27,994 nucleotides of DNA. It comes from Anaerolineae bacterium (GTDB lineage: Bacteria > Chloroflexota > Anaerolineae > Aggregatilineales > Phototrophicaceae). Positions 1 to 8,168 of this stretch are shown in pieces; position 1 is the first letter of the stretch, and each line of letters starts with the position of its first letter. Where the stretch lies: NCBI GenBank assembly GCA_028284565.1, contig JANQRM010000237.1, positions 1 to 27,994 of the forward strand, in the 5' to 3' direction. The notes below the pieces were generated by a model that saw only the letters and a program-made list of their open reading frames with translations, did not search any database and was not told the origin of the DNA. The translations under genes and the position numbers were made by a program.

Positions 1-1
1 C

Positions 2-1480
2 TTCTGCCCACGCAGAACAGAAGCAAATAACCTTGCACTCCTCAAAACGATCGCTGAGCAAATGGTTGATCATCCGGGGACTGATCCCCGAGGAGACAAC
101 AAAGCTATTCCAGCGGGTTATACTTATTTTGGACAGTATGTTGACCATGACATCACGTTTGACCCCACCTCTTCTCTTCAAAGGCAAAATGACCCTGATC
201 GTATAAATAACTTCAGAACCCCCTGCTTCGACTTAGATAGCATGTATGGCAATGGACCCGAGGCAAGCCCTTATTTATATGAGCCCAATGGGGTCAAGTT
301 GATTGTGGGAAGAGCTGTGGGCGGAGAACGAACTGGCGAAATTGATTTACAACGTAATCAATGCCAGACTGCGATTATTGGTGATCCAAGAAACGATGAA
401 AACGTCATTGTCTCTCAGATGCAACTGGTCTTTATGCAGTTTCATAATCGTGTGGTTGATGCCATCATAGATGCACGCGGATTCAAGGCACAGGCACAAG
501 CGACCCCCGATGCCGATCTAGCTACTATCGAACGTACATTTGAACAACTAATCACAGTTCATCAGAAAGAGATATTTGAAACTGCGCAACGGATTGTGCG
601 CTGGCATTATCAATGGGTAGTCATTAACGACTTCCTTAAGCGAATCACGATGCCATCCGTGTATAACGAGTTGATTCCCAATCCCGGACAGCCCGATAAA
701 TCCCATCTCAAATGGTATCATTTTCGTCATCAGCCCTTTATTCCCATTGAATTCTCTGTCGCTGCCTATCGCTTTGGGCATAGCATGGTACGCCCAGCTT
801 ATACCCTAAACGATATCATTCCCTCGACTATTCCCATCTTCAACAATGCAATCCCTGCGGATTCATTGGGGCGTATTGGTGATTCCCGACAACTGCCTGC
901 TGGCTGGACATTGAACTGGGAATTCTTCCTAGATATTGGCGACAGGTCAAAAACCCAATTCTCTCGCTTAATTGATACTTGCTTGGTTGACCCCTTAGCC
1001 CTCTTGCCTCAATCCCTTGTTGGCACCGACCCCAATGCCTTGACTTCTCTTGCTCTCCGCAATCTCATTCGTGGATGGCAGATGCAACTCCCCTCTGGAC
1101 AAGCAGTCGCGCGGGCAATCGGTGTTCCCAACGCAAGTGTGCTACCCCAAGAAGATTTTGATGGCTGTGGGAAGACAGATGCACCTTTGTGGTATTACAT
1201 TTTGAAAGAAGCCTACCAAATGACACGTGGCAAGAGCTTAGGGTTGGTTGGCTCTCGGCTGGTAGCTGAAGTCTTCATTGGCTTGTTAACCGCCGACCCG
1301 CTTTCGTATGTCAACCACAGCCCACTATGGACACCCCAAAACTCGACTGAAATTATCAAAATCCCGACGATGGGCAAGGACTTTGAACTACGGGACATCG
1401 TACGCTTTTCGGGCATGCCCATGTGTGAACAACCTATACTCGCCATCAATCAGGCAGGACCAAATCTGCCTGTTCGATGA
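2..1480 (+). CDS. Animal-type haem peroxidase family protein, 5' end outside window
   Basis: Member of the animal haem peroxidase superfamily (myeloperoxidase/cyclooxygenase fold), which uses H2O2 to oxidise small substrates or halides. Numbering here is from the internal Met at base 62. The distal Asp-His pair is seen in FGQYVDHD (D28, H29), the catalytic Arg in GDPRNDEN (R110) and the proximal haem-ligand His in YRFGHSMVR (H240). All three lie in the order and context known for the family, so the enzyme looks intact. The reading frame stays open from base 2 to base 62 with no start that is clearly better, and bacterial homologues have more residues before the distal His, so the real start is probably upstream of the window. 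No signal peptide can be judged. It is followed by its own terminator at 1507-1538. The substrate is unknown. Family confidence is high; physiological role is not determinable from sequence. Confidence 0.88.
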   Translation, partial: FCPRRTEANNLALLKTIAEQMVDHPGTDPRGDNKAIPAGYTYFGQYVDHDITFDPTSSLQRQNDPDRINNFRTPCFDLDSMYGNGPEASPYLYEPNGVKLIVGRAVGGERTGEIDLQRNQCQTAIIGDPRNDENVIVSQMQLVFMQFHNRVVDAIIDARGFKAQAQATPDADLATIERTFEQLITVHQKEIFETAQRIVRWHYQWVVINDFLKRITMPSVYNELIPNPGQPDKSHLKWYHFRHQPFIPIEFSVAAYRFGHSMVRPAYTLNDIIPSTIPIFNNAIPADSLGRIGDSRQLPAGWTLNWEFFLDIGDRSKTQFSRLIDTCLVDPLALLPQSLVGTDPNALTSLALRNLIRGWQMQLPSGQAVARAIGVPNASVLPQEDFDGCGKTDAPLWYYILKEAYQMTRGKSLGLVGSRLVAEVFIGLLTADPLSYVNHSPLWTPQNSTEIIKIPTMGKDFELRDIVRFSGMPMCEQPILAINQAGPNLPVR

Positions 1481-1506
1481 ACATAGAGCCTAGCTCTCCC
1501 TCCTAG

Positions 1507-1538
1507 AAGACCTGTTCAATAACTGGCAGGTCTTTTTT
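1507..1538 (+). terminator. Intrinsic terminator of the peroxidase gene
   Basis: A perfect 8-bp stem, AAGACCTG (1507-1514) with CAGGTCTT (1527-1534) and a 12-nt loop, runs directly into further Ts (1535-1538). It lies 26 nt after the peroxidase stop codon. The T-run is only on the plus strand, so it serves the peroxidase and not the converging protease gene. Confidence 0.85.
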
Positions 1539-1554
1539 GTTGAGATGAGGGACC

Positions 1555-1579
1555 AAAAGAGGTGATTTTTTCCCTCACC
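1555..1579 (-). terminator. Possible weak terminator of the protease gene
   Basis: Reading the minus strand, GGTGA and TCACC form a 5-bp stem (1579-1575 and 1565-1561, 9-nt loop) followed by TCTTTT. It is 23 nt past the protease stop. The stem is short, so this is only a candidate. A longer overlapping 7-bp inverted repeat (1546-1552 with 1571-1577) has no U-run on either side. Confidence 0.3.
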
Positions 1580-1602
1580 CCTATCCGATGAATGGCTTAG
1601 AC

Positions 1603-3237
1603 CTAATTCGAGACAGGGCATCCTTCTGCATCAACGCGAACCCCCTCAGCTGGACACGCATCGTCTGGTTCATCCATATCGCCTATCCCATCACCATCAT
1701 GATCATAATTCAGTTGACGATCATTAATTGCATCAATAACAATAGGACGACTCTCGTTATATGGCAAGACAGCCGCCGCAAAAGATATGCGCGGAGCAGA
1801 GAACGACGTGCCATACAAGCATTTGATGAGTCCGTCCACATTGTAATCATCAAAATTGGCAAATGACGGTAAATCTGCATCAGTAGCAAGATACATTACC
1901 CCGTCATGCAGATAAGCACCTTCGTTTGTCAAATCTGGAACGATGTTCCCGTCCTGCGACATCAAATGATCACATTTAGCCCCATCAATCCGCGAGTAAT
2001 CGGCTTTCACACTTAACACCCCATTGATGATCGCTGGTGCAAACGGGAAAGGCGCATCCGCATTTCCTGCAGAAGCTACTGGGATACAAGTACGGCGAAC
2101 TGGTTCCTGATCTGCGGGAACAATAGGGTCGGCACAACGTTCAAGCAAAAATGTTACCAACGGGTCACGAAGCACCAGATCAGGATCGACCCATTGGAAG
2201 GGTGCTAAGTTTCCATTTGGACCATAGGCATCGAATGTTGAAGCATTGATATCAGTATATTGAGGCGAGATATTATCCACATAGAAGTCCTTCGCGCCTC
2301 CTTCATCTTTTACATCATTCGAGATTTGCTCTACCCAATCATTAGGCGATGCAGTGAAGTCGATCGACGTAGTGACTCCAGCTTGTTCGATATAATCATC
2401 AAGGCTCATGGTTGGAATATCACCACAAGGGATGAGCGCAAAGCTCATATTGATAACCACATCCTGAATCCGTAAATGTTCGGTAAAATCACCGCCGAAT
2501 TCTGGCACAGACGCGATCATCACATCTCCGATGCCAGTCTCAAGGTTGAAGAGTTGGGGCGTACTACTCAGAGTTGTGTCGGGTATATTCAACAGATTAA
2601 AGGCTTGCTCGATTCGTTGTTCGATGAGTGTCGAGGTATATCCATTTGTGTCGACAGCAATCAACAAGATATTTTTGTCGCTGGTTGGATATGACCACAG
2701 TTCAACAATTGGCATCCAACTCACATTCCCTAGCGGAGTAAGAAACTGCCCTACCCGACTGCCCCCATTTGCCTCCAACAAATGTTGTAATAAGGTAAAC
2801 ACATATTCTCCATGCGTCTTGCGGAAGGGATGAAAACTGGATGTAACAATGGGTGGTGAACCATCAAATCCGGCGCCATCCTGCCCATCTGGCGAAATGA
2901 CACAGAATTCGTCTTGAGGCAATGCTTCGGCTTCAACCGCAAAATTACTTTCGTCTTCAGGTTCATCTTCGTCTTGGAGAGCTGAAATAATCAAAGGATT
3001 CAAAATTGAGACATATCGCGAATTTGGCTCGGTTTGAATCAAATGTGTTGTCCCACGACTCGAAACATCTCCAGCTTCAAGATCGCGAGCTGTGATGAAG
3101 GCATCAACAACGAGTATCACGGTGGTGTCACATATTTCTAATCCACACTCCACTTCATCTTGTGCCTGCATTCCTGATACAGCAAATAACAAGGCGAGAA
3201 TCATCAGTGCAAGGATGGTAAAACCTTTGGATTTCAT
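1603..3237 (-). CDS. Exported subtilisin-like (S8) serine protease with TSP3-like C-terminus
   Basis: Predicted secreted protein of 544 residues. The longest frame starts at a TTG (3243), but the AAGGAG at 3251-3246 is only 2 nt from it and 8 nt from the ATG at 3237, so the ATG is chosen. Residue numbers below count from the TTG frame; subtract 2. A signal peptide (K-rich start, hydrophobic 8-22, MQA-QDE cleavage) is followed by an Asp motif VILVVDAF (D47), a His motif THGEYVF (H144), an oxyanion Asn in SAGNADAP (N394) and the Ser motif GTSFSAP (S480). These occur in the D-H-N-S order of family S8. The His-to-Ser distance is long, with about 240 residues between H144 and the Asn motif. The tail has DHDGDGIGDMDE and DACPAEG, a calcium-binding thrombospondin type-3-like repeat. 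It sits 24 nt after the BTAD regulator and is probably cotranscribed with it. The protease call is motif-based; activity is inferred. Confidence 0.72.
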   Translation of the reverse strand: MKSKGFTILALMILALLFAVSGMQAQDEVECGLEICDTTVILVVDAFITARDLEAGDVSSRGTTHLIQTEPNSRYVSILNPLIISALQDEDEPEDESNFAVEAEALPQDEFCVISPDGQDGAGFDGSPPIVTSSFHPFRKTHGEYVFTLLQHLLEANGGSRVGQFLTPLGNVSWMPIVELWSYPTSDKNILLIAVDTNGYTSTLIEQRIEQAFNLLNIPDTTLSSTPQLFNLETGIGDVMIASVPEFGGDFTEHLRIQDVVINMSFALIPCGDIPTMSLDDYIEQAGVTTSIDFTASPNDWVEQISNDVKDEGGAKDFYVDNISPQYTDINASTFDAYGPNGNLAPFQWVDPDLVLRDPLVTFLLERCADPIVPADQEPVRRTCIPVASAGNADAPFPFAPAIINGVLSVKADYSRIDGAKCDHLMSQDGNIVPDLTNEGAYLHDGVMYLATDADLPSFANFDDYNVDGLIKCLYGTSFSAPRISFAAAVLPYNESRPIVIDAINDRQLNYDHDGDGIGDMDEPDDACPAEGVRVDAEGCPVSN

Positions 3238-3245
3238 ATTCAAAA

Positions 3246-3251
3246 CTCCTT
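3246..3251 (-). promoter_or_regulatory. Ribosome binding site fixing the protease start
   Basis: AAGGAG on the minus strand lies 8 nt before the ATG at 3237 but only 2 nt before the in-frame TTG at 3243. The spacing favours the ATG. Confidence 0.7.
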
Positions 3252-3261
3252 AAGGGTAAAT

Positions 3262-6000
3262 TTAGCCTGTCGCTTGGAAGTGGTATTGCTTATCTTTGCA
3301 AAATTGCTCGACCCATTCAACCTGCTCGGTTGCACCATACTCACGATAAAGGGTCACCGCCTGATCTAAATATACCTGTGCCTGGTCGCGCTCATTCCAA
3401 TTGTGATACACGCGCGCCAAACCTGATTGGACAAACCCTTGCCAGAGAATATTCTGACCCAACGCTTTGATCTGTTGTGCTTCCATGAGTGTGTCGTAGG
3501 CTTGTTGTATGCGTTCTGTCTCCACACACAACATACTGAGGTTATATAATGACCAGAACAAACGCCGACTATCATTGAATTGTTGCGCTAGCGTGACTGC
3601 TTGCTCCAATAATGGATATGCCAGCTCATAATCTTTGGAGTCCCACGCCGCGCTCCCGCGATATTCTAACACACGGATTAGTCCCTCTTGATCCTGATTA
3701 TCCTCTGCAATCTGCCATGCTCTATCAAAGTATTCATTAGATAAGGTCAATTCATTTCGACGGTAATGAATGACGGCGATTAAACTCATCATCGTCACCT
3801 CCCGATTGGGATTGGGCGTGTACTTTAGCGACTCTTCGTAATAGCGCAGGGCATCGTCATAGTGCTTTTGTGAACGGGCGGCATCGCCTCGCTTCCCCGT
3901 GAGGTAGTGCAACTGCTCGTTGTAGTGGGGTGCATGTTGGCGGGCGGCTTCAATGGCACGGTCTGCACATTGCAATAAGGCGGGTGTTTGGTTGAAACCA
4001 CGACTGTAAAAATATCCCTGCACCATCAAACGTTCTACCACACGGATTAAGACCTCGCTGTCGTCTGTTTGGTGGACAGCACCGAGAATATTTTCGATTT
4101 CCACTTCCAAACGCCCAAAATCATTCGAGAATGCGTTGGTAAATACTTCAACGCCTTGCAAAATTTGAGCGTTGAGTTTATCCGATGAGTCACTTAATGT
4201 TGCCGCATAGGAAAACGTGAGATTATGAAGTATGTAATGCGGATACGGCTCCGAATCATCATACTCTAATAAACCATGCTCATCCAAATGCCATAATGCC
4301 TGCCTAATCTGCCCTTCTGGTTGTCCTAAGATGTGCTGAAGTAAGGTCAGCGTGGCACTCGGTTTCGGGAGGAAGCCAATCAGCAAAAATAAATCATAAC
4401 TCCCGGCGACCTCTGGAATATTCTCAGCTTCTGCCTGTAATGTCTTGATACTTTGGGACATCAAGCCTGCGAAGTTGGCGCGCCCTCGGTCACCTTGACG
4501 AATGGAACGTCTCAGCGTGTGCGGAGCTGACACAATTTCAGAAGCCAATTGGTTGGGTGTTTGGGTTTTTCGCTTATGGAGCAGATGTCCTGCAATCTCA
4601 ATCGAAAAGGGATGTCCGCCGAGGATATTGCACAGTCGATAGGCTCCTTCATCATCGTCAACCGATTGTTTGGCATGTTCACTGAGTAATCGCACCGCAT
4701 CGACAGGTAGTAACTCTTTAAGGTCTTCAATTACCCCATTGTCAATTGGAATACGAAGGCGCGAGGTAATCAACACTGCATTGACATCAGGAATTGCCTT
4801 CAAAAAATCATACAGTGCGTCTTCGTTCCACACATCATCGAGTACCATGGTAAATTTGCGATGGAGCAGGAATCGATGGATGAAATCCTGCTTCTCTCTT
4901 AAAGGCTGTCCGACTATCCCCTGTTGGTCGAAGACGCGCGCCAACTCATCCAACAAATCGCTTGCACTAAACTCTTCAAAATCAATCCAAATGACTTCAT
5001 GTTGCTCAGCTTGGGAGCGTTCAATTGCAATGACGCGTGCGAGTGTGGATTTGCCAATCCCGGCTAATCCATGAATTAAACATCGGTGGGATTGATTCAG
5101 GGATTGATGGATGTGTTGTTTGACAGACTTGCGCCCGTAAAAATGATCTCGGTGTTTCATTTGTGAGGCAGTGCTATACACATGAATCCGCGAACTGCTC
5201 ATCACATTGGCTGAACGCGGTGTTGATATATCAACGACAAGGTCATCTTGGACCTCTGCCTGTAAGTCATTAAATGGCGTTTCGGGTTCTGCCGAGAATT
5301 CAGCACGATATTGATTAGCAAAGGTTTCATAATGGTGGAATGCCGCGGCTTGTTTACCTTGTCGTAGTAAGAGTAGCACGATCTGGTAATTGGCTTGCTC
5401 ACTGAACCGATCATGTTCGACCCAGTATTGTGCTTCAGTTAATGCCAAATCATATTGTGCCTGCGCGACATAATAGCTGACGATGTTGGAATAAACCGTT
5501 GAGATATTCTGTGAGAATTGGTCCTGTTGAAGGCGTTGCCATGCATCGAACTCTGGGCTTTGTGACATATCCACACCCAAGAGAAACTCACCTTGATAGA
5601 GTTGTATCATCTCCTGCCAACGCGATAAGCAAAATTGACAATAGTCTCGACTCACATGATGGCATTCTTGGCAATGTTTCATCAAGGTCTTAAAACGGAT
5701 GACATCACACCAAAACTGCCCCTGCCCTATCAGATGCAAGCTGGTGTCCTGTTGCCATATCCCCGTCACTTCAGGCAGGTTCTTGCGAAGGCGGGAAAGC
5801 AATACGCGCAAGTTCGATGACCCCGGTTTTTGTTCGGGCCATAAGAGCGTTTCTAAATATTCACGGGTATGGGGTTTCTCAGTGACAGCAAGATAAGCAA
5901 TTAAGGCAAGGCTTGTACTCCGATGACGCTTGATTTGCTTTAGTTCGCCATCAATCTCGATATAGGGTGTTCCAAAGAAAAAGAGTTTGATATCTGACAT
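3262..6000 (-). CDS. BTAD/NB-ARC/TPR transcriptional regulator (SARP/AfsR-like)
   Basis: A 912-residue signal-transduction ATPase. Residues 1-95 form an OmpR-like winged helix (LALIAYLAV, LWPEQKPGSSNLRVLLSRLRK) and about 95-245 a bacterial transcriptional activation domain with helical repeats. A CxxC-x(7)-CxxC cluster sits at 110-124 (CQEC...CQFC). The NB-ARC/STAND ATPase has Walker A GLAGIGKST (311-319), Walker B MVLDDVW (385-391), the LITSR sensor (410-414) and a GLPLA-type GGHPFSIEIAG (461-471). From about 680 to 900 there are TPR-like helices (GDAARSQKHYDDALRYYEES and others). The architecture matches AfsR-type activators, in which the TPR/NB-ARC part holds the DNA-binding head inactive until a signal is bound. 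The ATG has a good GGGGGAG site 5-8 nt upstream. The gene diverges from the LuxR-type gene and runs into the protease gene. Signal and target genes are unknown; the adjacent protease is the first candidate target. Confidence 0.88.
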   Translation of the reverse strand: MSDIKLFFFGTPYIEIDGELKQIKRHRSTSLALIAYLAVTEKPHTREYLETLLWPEQKPGSSNLRVLLSRLRKNLPEVTGIWQQDTSLHLIGQGQFWCDVIRFKTLMKHCQECHHVSRDYCQFCLSRWQEMIQLYQGEFLLGVDMSQSPEFDAWQRLQQDQFSQNISTVYSNIVSYYVAQAQYDLALTEAQYWVEHDRFSEQANYQIVLLLLRQGKQAAAFHHYETFANQYRAEFSAEPETPFNDLQAEVQDDLVVDISTPRSANVMSSSRIHVYSTASQMKHRDHFYGRKSVKQHIHQSLNQSHRCLIHGLAGIGKSTLARVIAIERSQAEQHEVIWIDFEEFSASDLLDELARVFDQQGIVGQPLREKQDFIHRFLLHRKFTMVLDDVWNEDALYDFLKAIPDVNAVLITSRLRIPIDNGVIEDLKELLPVDAVRLLSEHAKQSVDDDEGAYRLCNILGGHPFSIEIAGHLLHKRKTQTPNQLASEIVSAPHTLRRSIRQGDRGRANFAGLMSQSIKTLQAEAENIPEVAGSYDLFLLIGFLPKPSATLTLLQHILGQPEGQIRQALWHLDEHGLLEYDDSEPYPHYILHNLTFSYAATLSDSSDKLNAQILQGVEVFTNAFSNDFGRLEVEIENILGAVHQTDDSEVLIRVVERLMVQGYFYSRGFNQTPALLQCADRAIEAARQHAPHYNEQLHYLTGKRGDAARSQKHYDDALRYYEESLKYTPNPNREVTMMSLIAVIHYRRNELTLSNEYFDRAWQIAEDNQDQEGLIRVLEYRGSAAWDSKDYELAYPLLEQAVTLAQQFNDSRRLFWSLYNLSMLCVETERIQQAYDTLMEAQQIKALGQNILWQGFVQSGLARVYHNWNERDQAQVYLDQAVTLYREYGATEQVEWVEQFCKDKQYHFQATG

Positions 6001-6105
6001 GCTCTCTCCCCCACAGAGATATATCAGGCAAGATTCTGCTAGTCTCAGTGCTTATCTTTGCGCGTAAACGCATCGCCCGTTGGAACCAATATAACAGGTA
6101 ACGTT

Positions 6106-6552
6106 ATGGTAACGCGCAATATAATAAACTTCAATCAACGTCAACGAAGTGGAAAGTCTGGAACGATGGCTACAGCAGTACGTGATGTCAATTGGGGAGA
6201 AGCAATAGAGCATTTGTTGGTGGAATACTTTGAGGAAGTGGATACCAAAGTTCATGTGGCAGAGCTTTGGCACAAAATCTATCGGAATCATCTATTTGTG
6301 TTTATTGAGATGGATAAAAACCAACTCGATACGTGTGAAGTTCAGCAAGAATCGAAAGAACTCAGCCCACGAGAGATTGAAATTATCTATTTGATTGCGC
6401 GGGGCTATTCCAATAAACAAATCGCCTATGCGCTCCAACTGAGTGTCGCAACCGTAGCGACCTATATCCGTCGCGCCTTGCTTAAATCCAATAGCAGTTC
6501 ACGTGCTGAACTGGTTTTCTATGCGCTGAAGTGCGGATTCATTCACCCTTAG
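6106..6552 (+). CDS. Small LuxR/NarL-type HTH regulator
   Basis: A DNA-binding protein of about 148 residues. The last 60 residues form a clear LuxR-type HTH: LSPREIEIIYLIARGYSNKQ followed by IAYALQLSVATVATYI, the pattern seen at the C-terminus of GerE/NarL proteins. The N-terminal part (VNWGEAIEHLLVEYFEEVDT and on) is not recognised: no receiver domain with its phospho-acceptor Asp and no PAS motif is visible, so this is a short LuxR-type protein without a standard sensor. The frame is open from a TTG at 6058, but nothing resembling a Shine-Dalgarno precedes it. The ATG at 6106 has AGG at suitable distance and follows a TATAAC box; an ATG at 6166 is a further alternative. It diverges from the BTAD regulator, which suggests cross-regulation, but that is inference. 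Confidence 0.75.
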   Translation: MVTRNIINFNQRQRSGKSGTMATAVRDVNWGEAIEHLLVEYFEEVDTKVHVAELWHKIYRNHLFVFIEMDKNQLDTCEVQQESKELSPREIEIIYLIARGYSNKQIAYALQLSVATVATYIRRALLKSNSSSRAELVFYALKCGFIHP

Positions 6553-6555
6553 TGC

Positions 6556-6625
6556 TGGTACATCGACCTGAAAAAAACCATACAGCGGCACGAGCGAGTG
6601 AAGGCTCTCGCTGTTGCGTGTACCA
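6556..6625 (+). other. Nested inverted repeat after the LuxR gene
   Basis: Starting 4 nt after the stop codon, TGGTACA (6556-6562) pairs with TGTACCA (6619-6625), and inside it AGCGAG (6593-6598) pairs with CTCGCT (6607-6612) around an 8-nt loop. There is no T-run, so it is not a classical terminator. It could be a structured 3' end or chance. The rest of the gap to 6725 holds only an A-rich stretch (6707-6714), which reads as a U-run downstream of the phosphodiesterase gene on the minus strand without an evident hairpin. Confidence 0.3.
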
Positions 6626-6725
6626 CAATCATCTATATGAATTAAGAGATAATACCGAATCGAAACGTCATAAATACATTGCATACCGTTTTAGCGATGG
6701 AGAGCAAAAAAAAGATGAGACTACC

Positions 6726-8165
6726 CTACTGCAACAATCGCTCTGGCGTATCTGAGCAAATACCATCCACCCCTAAATTCCATAACGCCTTGATTTCTTC
6801 TGGGCGTTCTTCATGCCAGCAGATAATCCCTAAGCCCGCTTCTCGCACCTGCCCTATCCAATCTGGAGTTAGCAATTTGTGGGGTTGCTCTGCGCGCTTT
6901 TCCCAGCAGGGATGCACATAATCGGCTTGAATCGACTGAGCTAATGCTACGGGGTCAACATGAATTGAGTTAAACAAAACGGAGGTTACCGCATCAGGGC
7001 GTTGTGCTTTAATCTCTGCCAGATAATCGGGGCGGAATGAGCCGAAGATGGAGTACTTGAGCAAGTGATGTTTCTCTAAGCTCTCAAACACAGACTCTGC
7101 CGCCGCCCAACTGAGGTCTTTAATATCGAGGTAAATACTCATGCCGAGTGAGCGACAGGTTTTTACCGTCTCCTCAAAGGACAAGATGGGATGAGGTTGA
7201 GTCAGCGTTTGCAATTCAGCAAAGGTCACATCTTGTATGTTAACGTCAACACCATAAAGACGCTTTAGGCTTGGGTCATGCGCCGCGACAGGTACATCAT
7301 CTTTGGTCGAGCGAATATCCAACTCCACCATATCCGAACCAAGTTCCGCAGCCTTATGCAGCGCTTCTGCGGAATTCTCTTGAGCATAGGCTGATGCCCC
7401 ACGATGCGCGATACGCAATCCGCGACGTTTGTGCGGTTGGATGGTATTTGCTAATTCTTTCGTCCACCAATGCACACGATGGGGAATCCATTCAAAGAGA
7501 TTATTCCATGGCACAAATATAGCCGTCTCAAGGTCAAAGCGTTGCTCAAATTCAAAGCTAGGTTCAAAACGTCGTCGCTCACAATAAGTATGAACCAAGC
7601 GGTCATTGAGTGGATGTTTATCGCGGATGATGTGCTTAAATAACGGTGTCACATGAACGCCCATTTTGCCGGCATTGCTTCCACAGCTGGCGATGGTGGT
7701 GTCTTTGCGCTCCAATAACCATTGATTCGACGGTGCGAAAGCATGTTTGCCCGATTCCGAATGCACGGTCAATCGCCCCTCTTCCATCGGCATCTGACCA
7801 GATTCATCCACCATCGGGTGTTGTCCGCCGTGCCAGCTGGCATCCCCCGCCACAATGTCGCCATCGTGATTCACGTAGACCCAAATATGTTCTAATTCAT
7901 ACAGATGCCCGATGTCCCAATCCCACCAAACTGCATATTCAATGACAAAAGCAACATCATCACTCACGTCTATCTTGCGTGGAAATGAAGGAGATTCAGC
8001 TGTCTCGCGGAAGATGGTGTATCCGACGACTGATGGCAGGAACGGCTCACGGACATCAAAGCGAATACGGGGTGCATACTTTATGGCAAGTTGATAGTCC
8101 TCATCATTGGGGATGGATGTATCGAGTATGGCGAAGTTTTCAGCATCGCTTGGATGAGATGGCAT
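6726..8165 (-). CDS. Glycerophosphodiester phosphodiesterase with extra N-terminal domain
   Basis: A 479-residue protein with a C-terminal GDPD TIM-barrel (about 250-479) that hydrolyses glycerophosphodiesters to sn-glycerol-3-phosphate and an alcohol. Visible motifs are HRGASAYAQENS (H254, R255, E263, N264), ELDIRSTKDD (E281, D283), AAHDPSLKR (H296), YLDIKD (K349) and GICSDTPE near the end, all in the family positions. There is no signal peptide, so it is probably cytoplasmic, like UgpQ. Residues 1-245 are an additional domain not found in ordinary GDPDs. It is rich in Trp, His and acidic residues (WWDWDIGHLYELEHIWVYV, DASWHGGQHP, GSNAGKMGVHV), and I do not recognise it. The start is 3 nt after the ATPase stop, so translation is coupled and the gene is the last of the ABC operon. 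This matches the place of ugpQ in ugpBAECQ. Confidence 0.87.
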   Translation of the reverse strand: MPSHPSDAENFAILDTSIPNDEDYQLAIKYAPRIRFDVREPFLPSVVGYTIFRETAESPSFPRKIDVSDDVAFVIEYAVWWDWDIGHLYELEHIWVYVNHDGDIVAGDASWHGGQHPMVDESGQMPMEEGRLTVHSESGKHAFAPSNQWLLERKDTTIASCGSNAGKMGVHVTPLFKHIIRDKHPLNDRLVHTYCERRRFEPSFEFEQRFDLETAIFVPWNNLFEWIPHRVHWWTKELANTIQPHKRRGLRIAHRGASAYAQENSAEALHKAAELGSDMVELDIRSTKDDVPVAAHDPSLKRLYGVDVNIQDVTFAELQTLTQPHPILSFEETVKTCRSLGMSIYLDIKDLSWAAAESVFESLEKHHLLKYSIFGSFRPDYLAEIKAQRPDAVTSVLFNSIHVDPVALAQSIQADYVHPCWEKRAEQPHKLLTPDWIGQVREAGLGIICWHEERPEEIKALWNLGVDGICSDTPERLLQ

Positions 8166-8168
8166 ACA

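Noticed and set aside
3289..6060. CTTATCTTTGC occurring at 3289-3299 and 6050-6060, both ends of the BTAD gene
   Set aside because: An 11-base match, one copy within coding sequence; too short to call a repeat or duplicated site.
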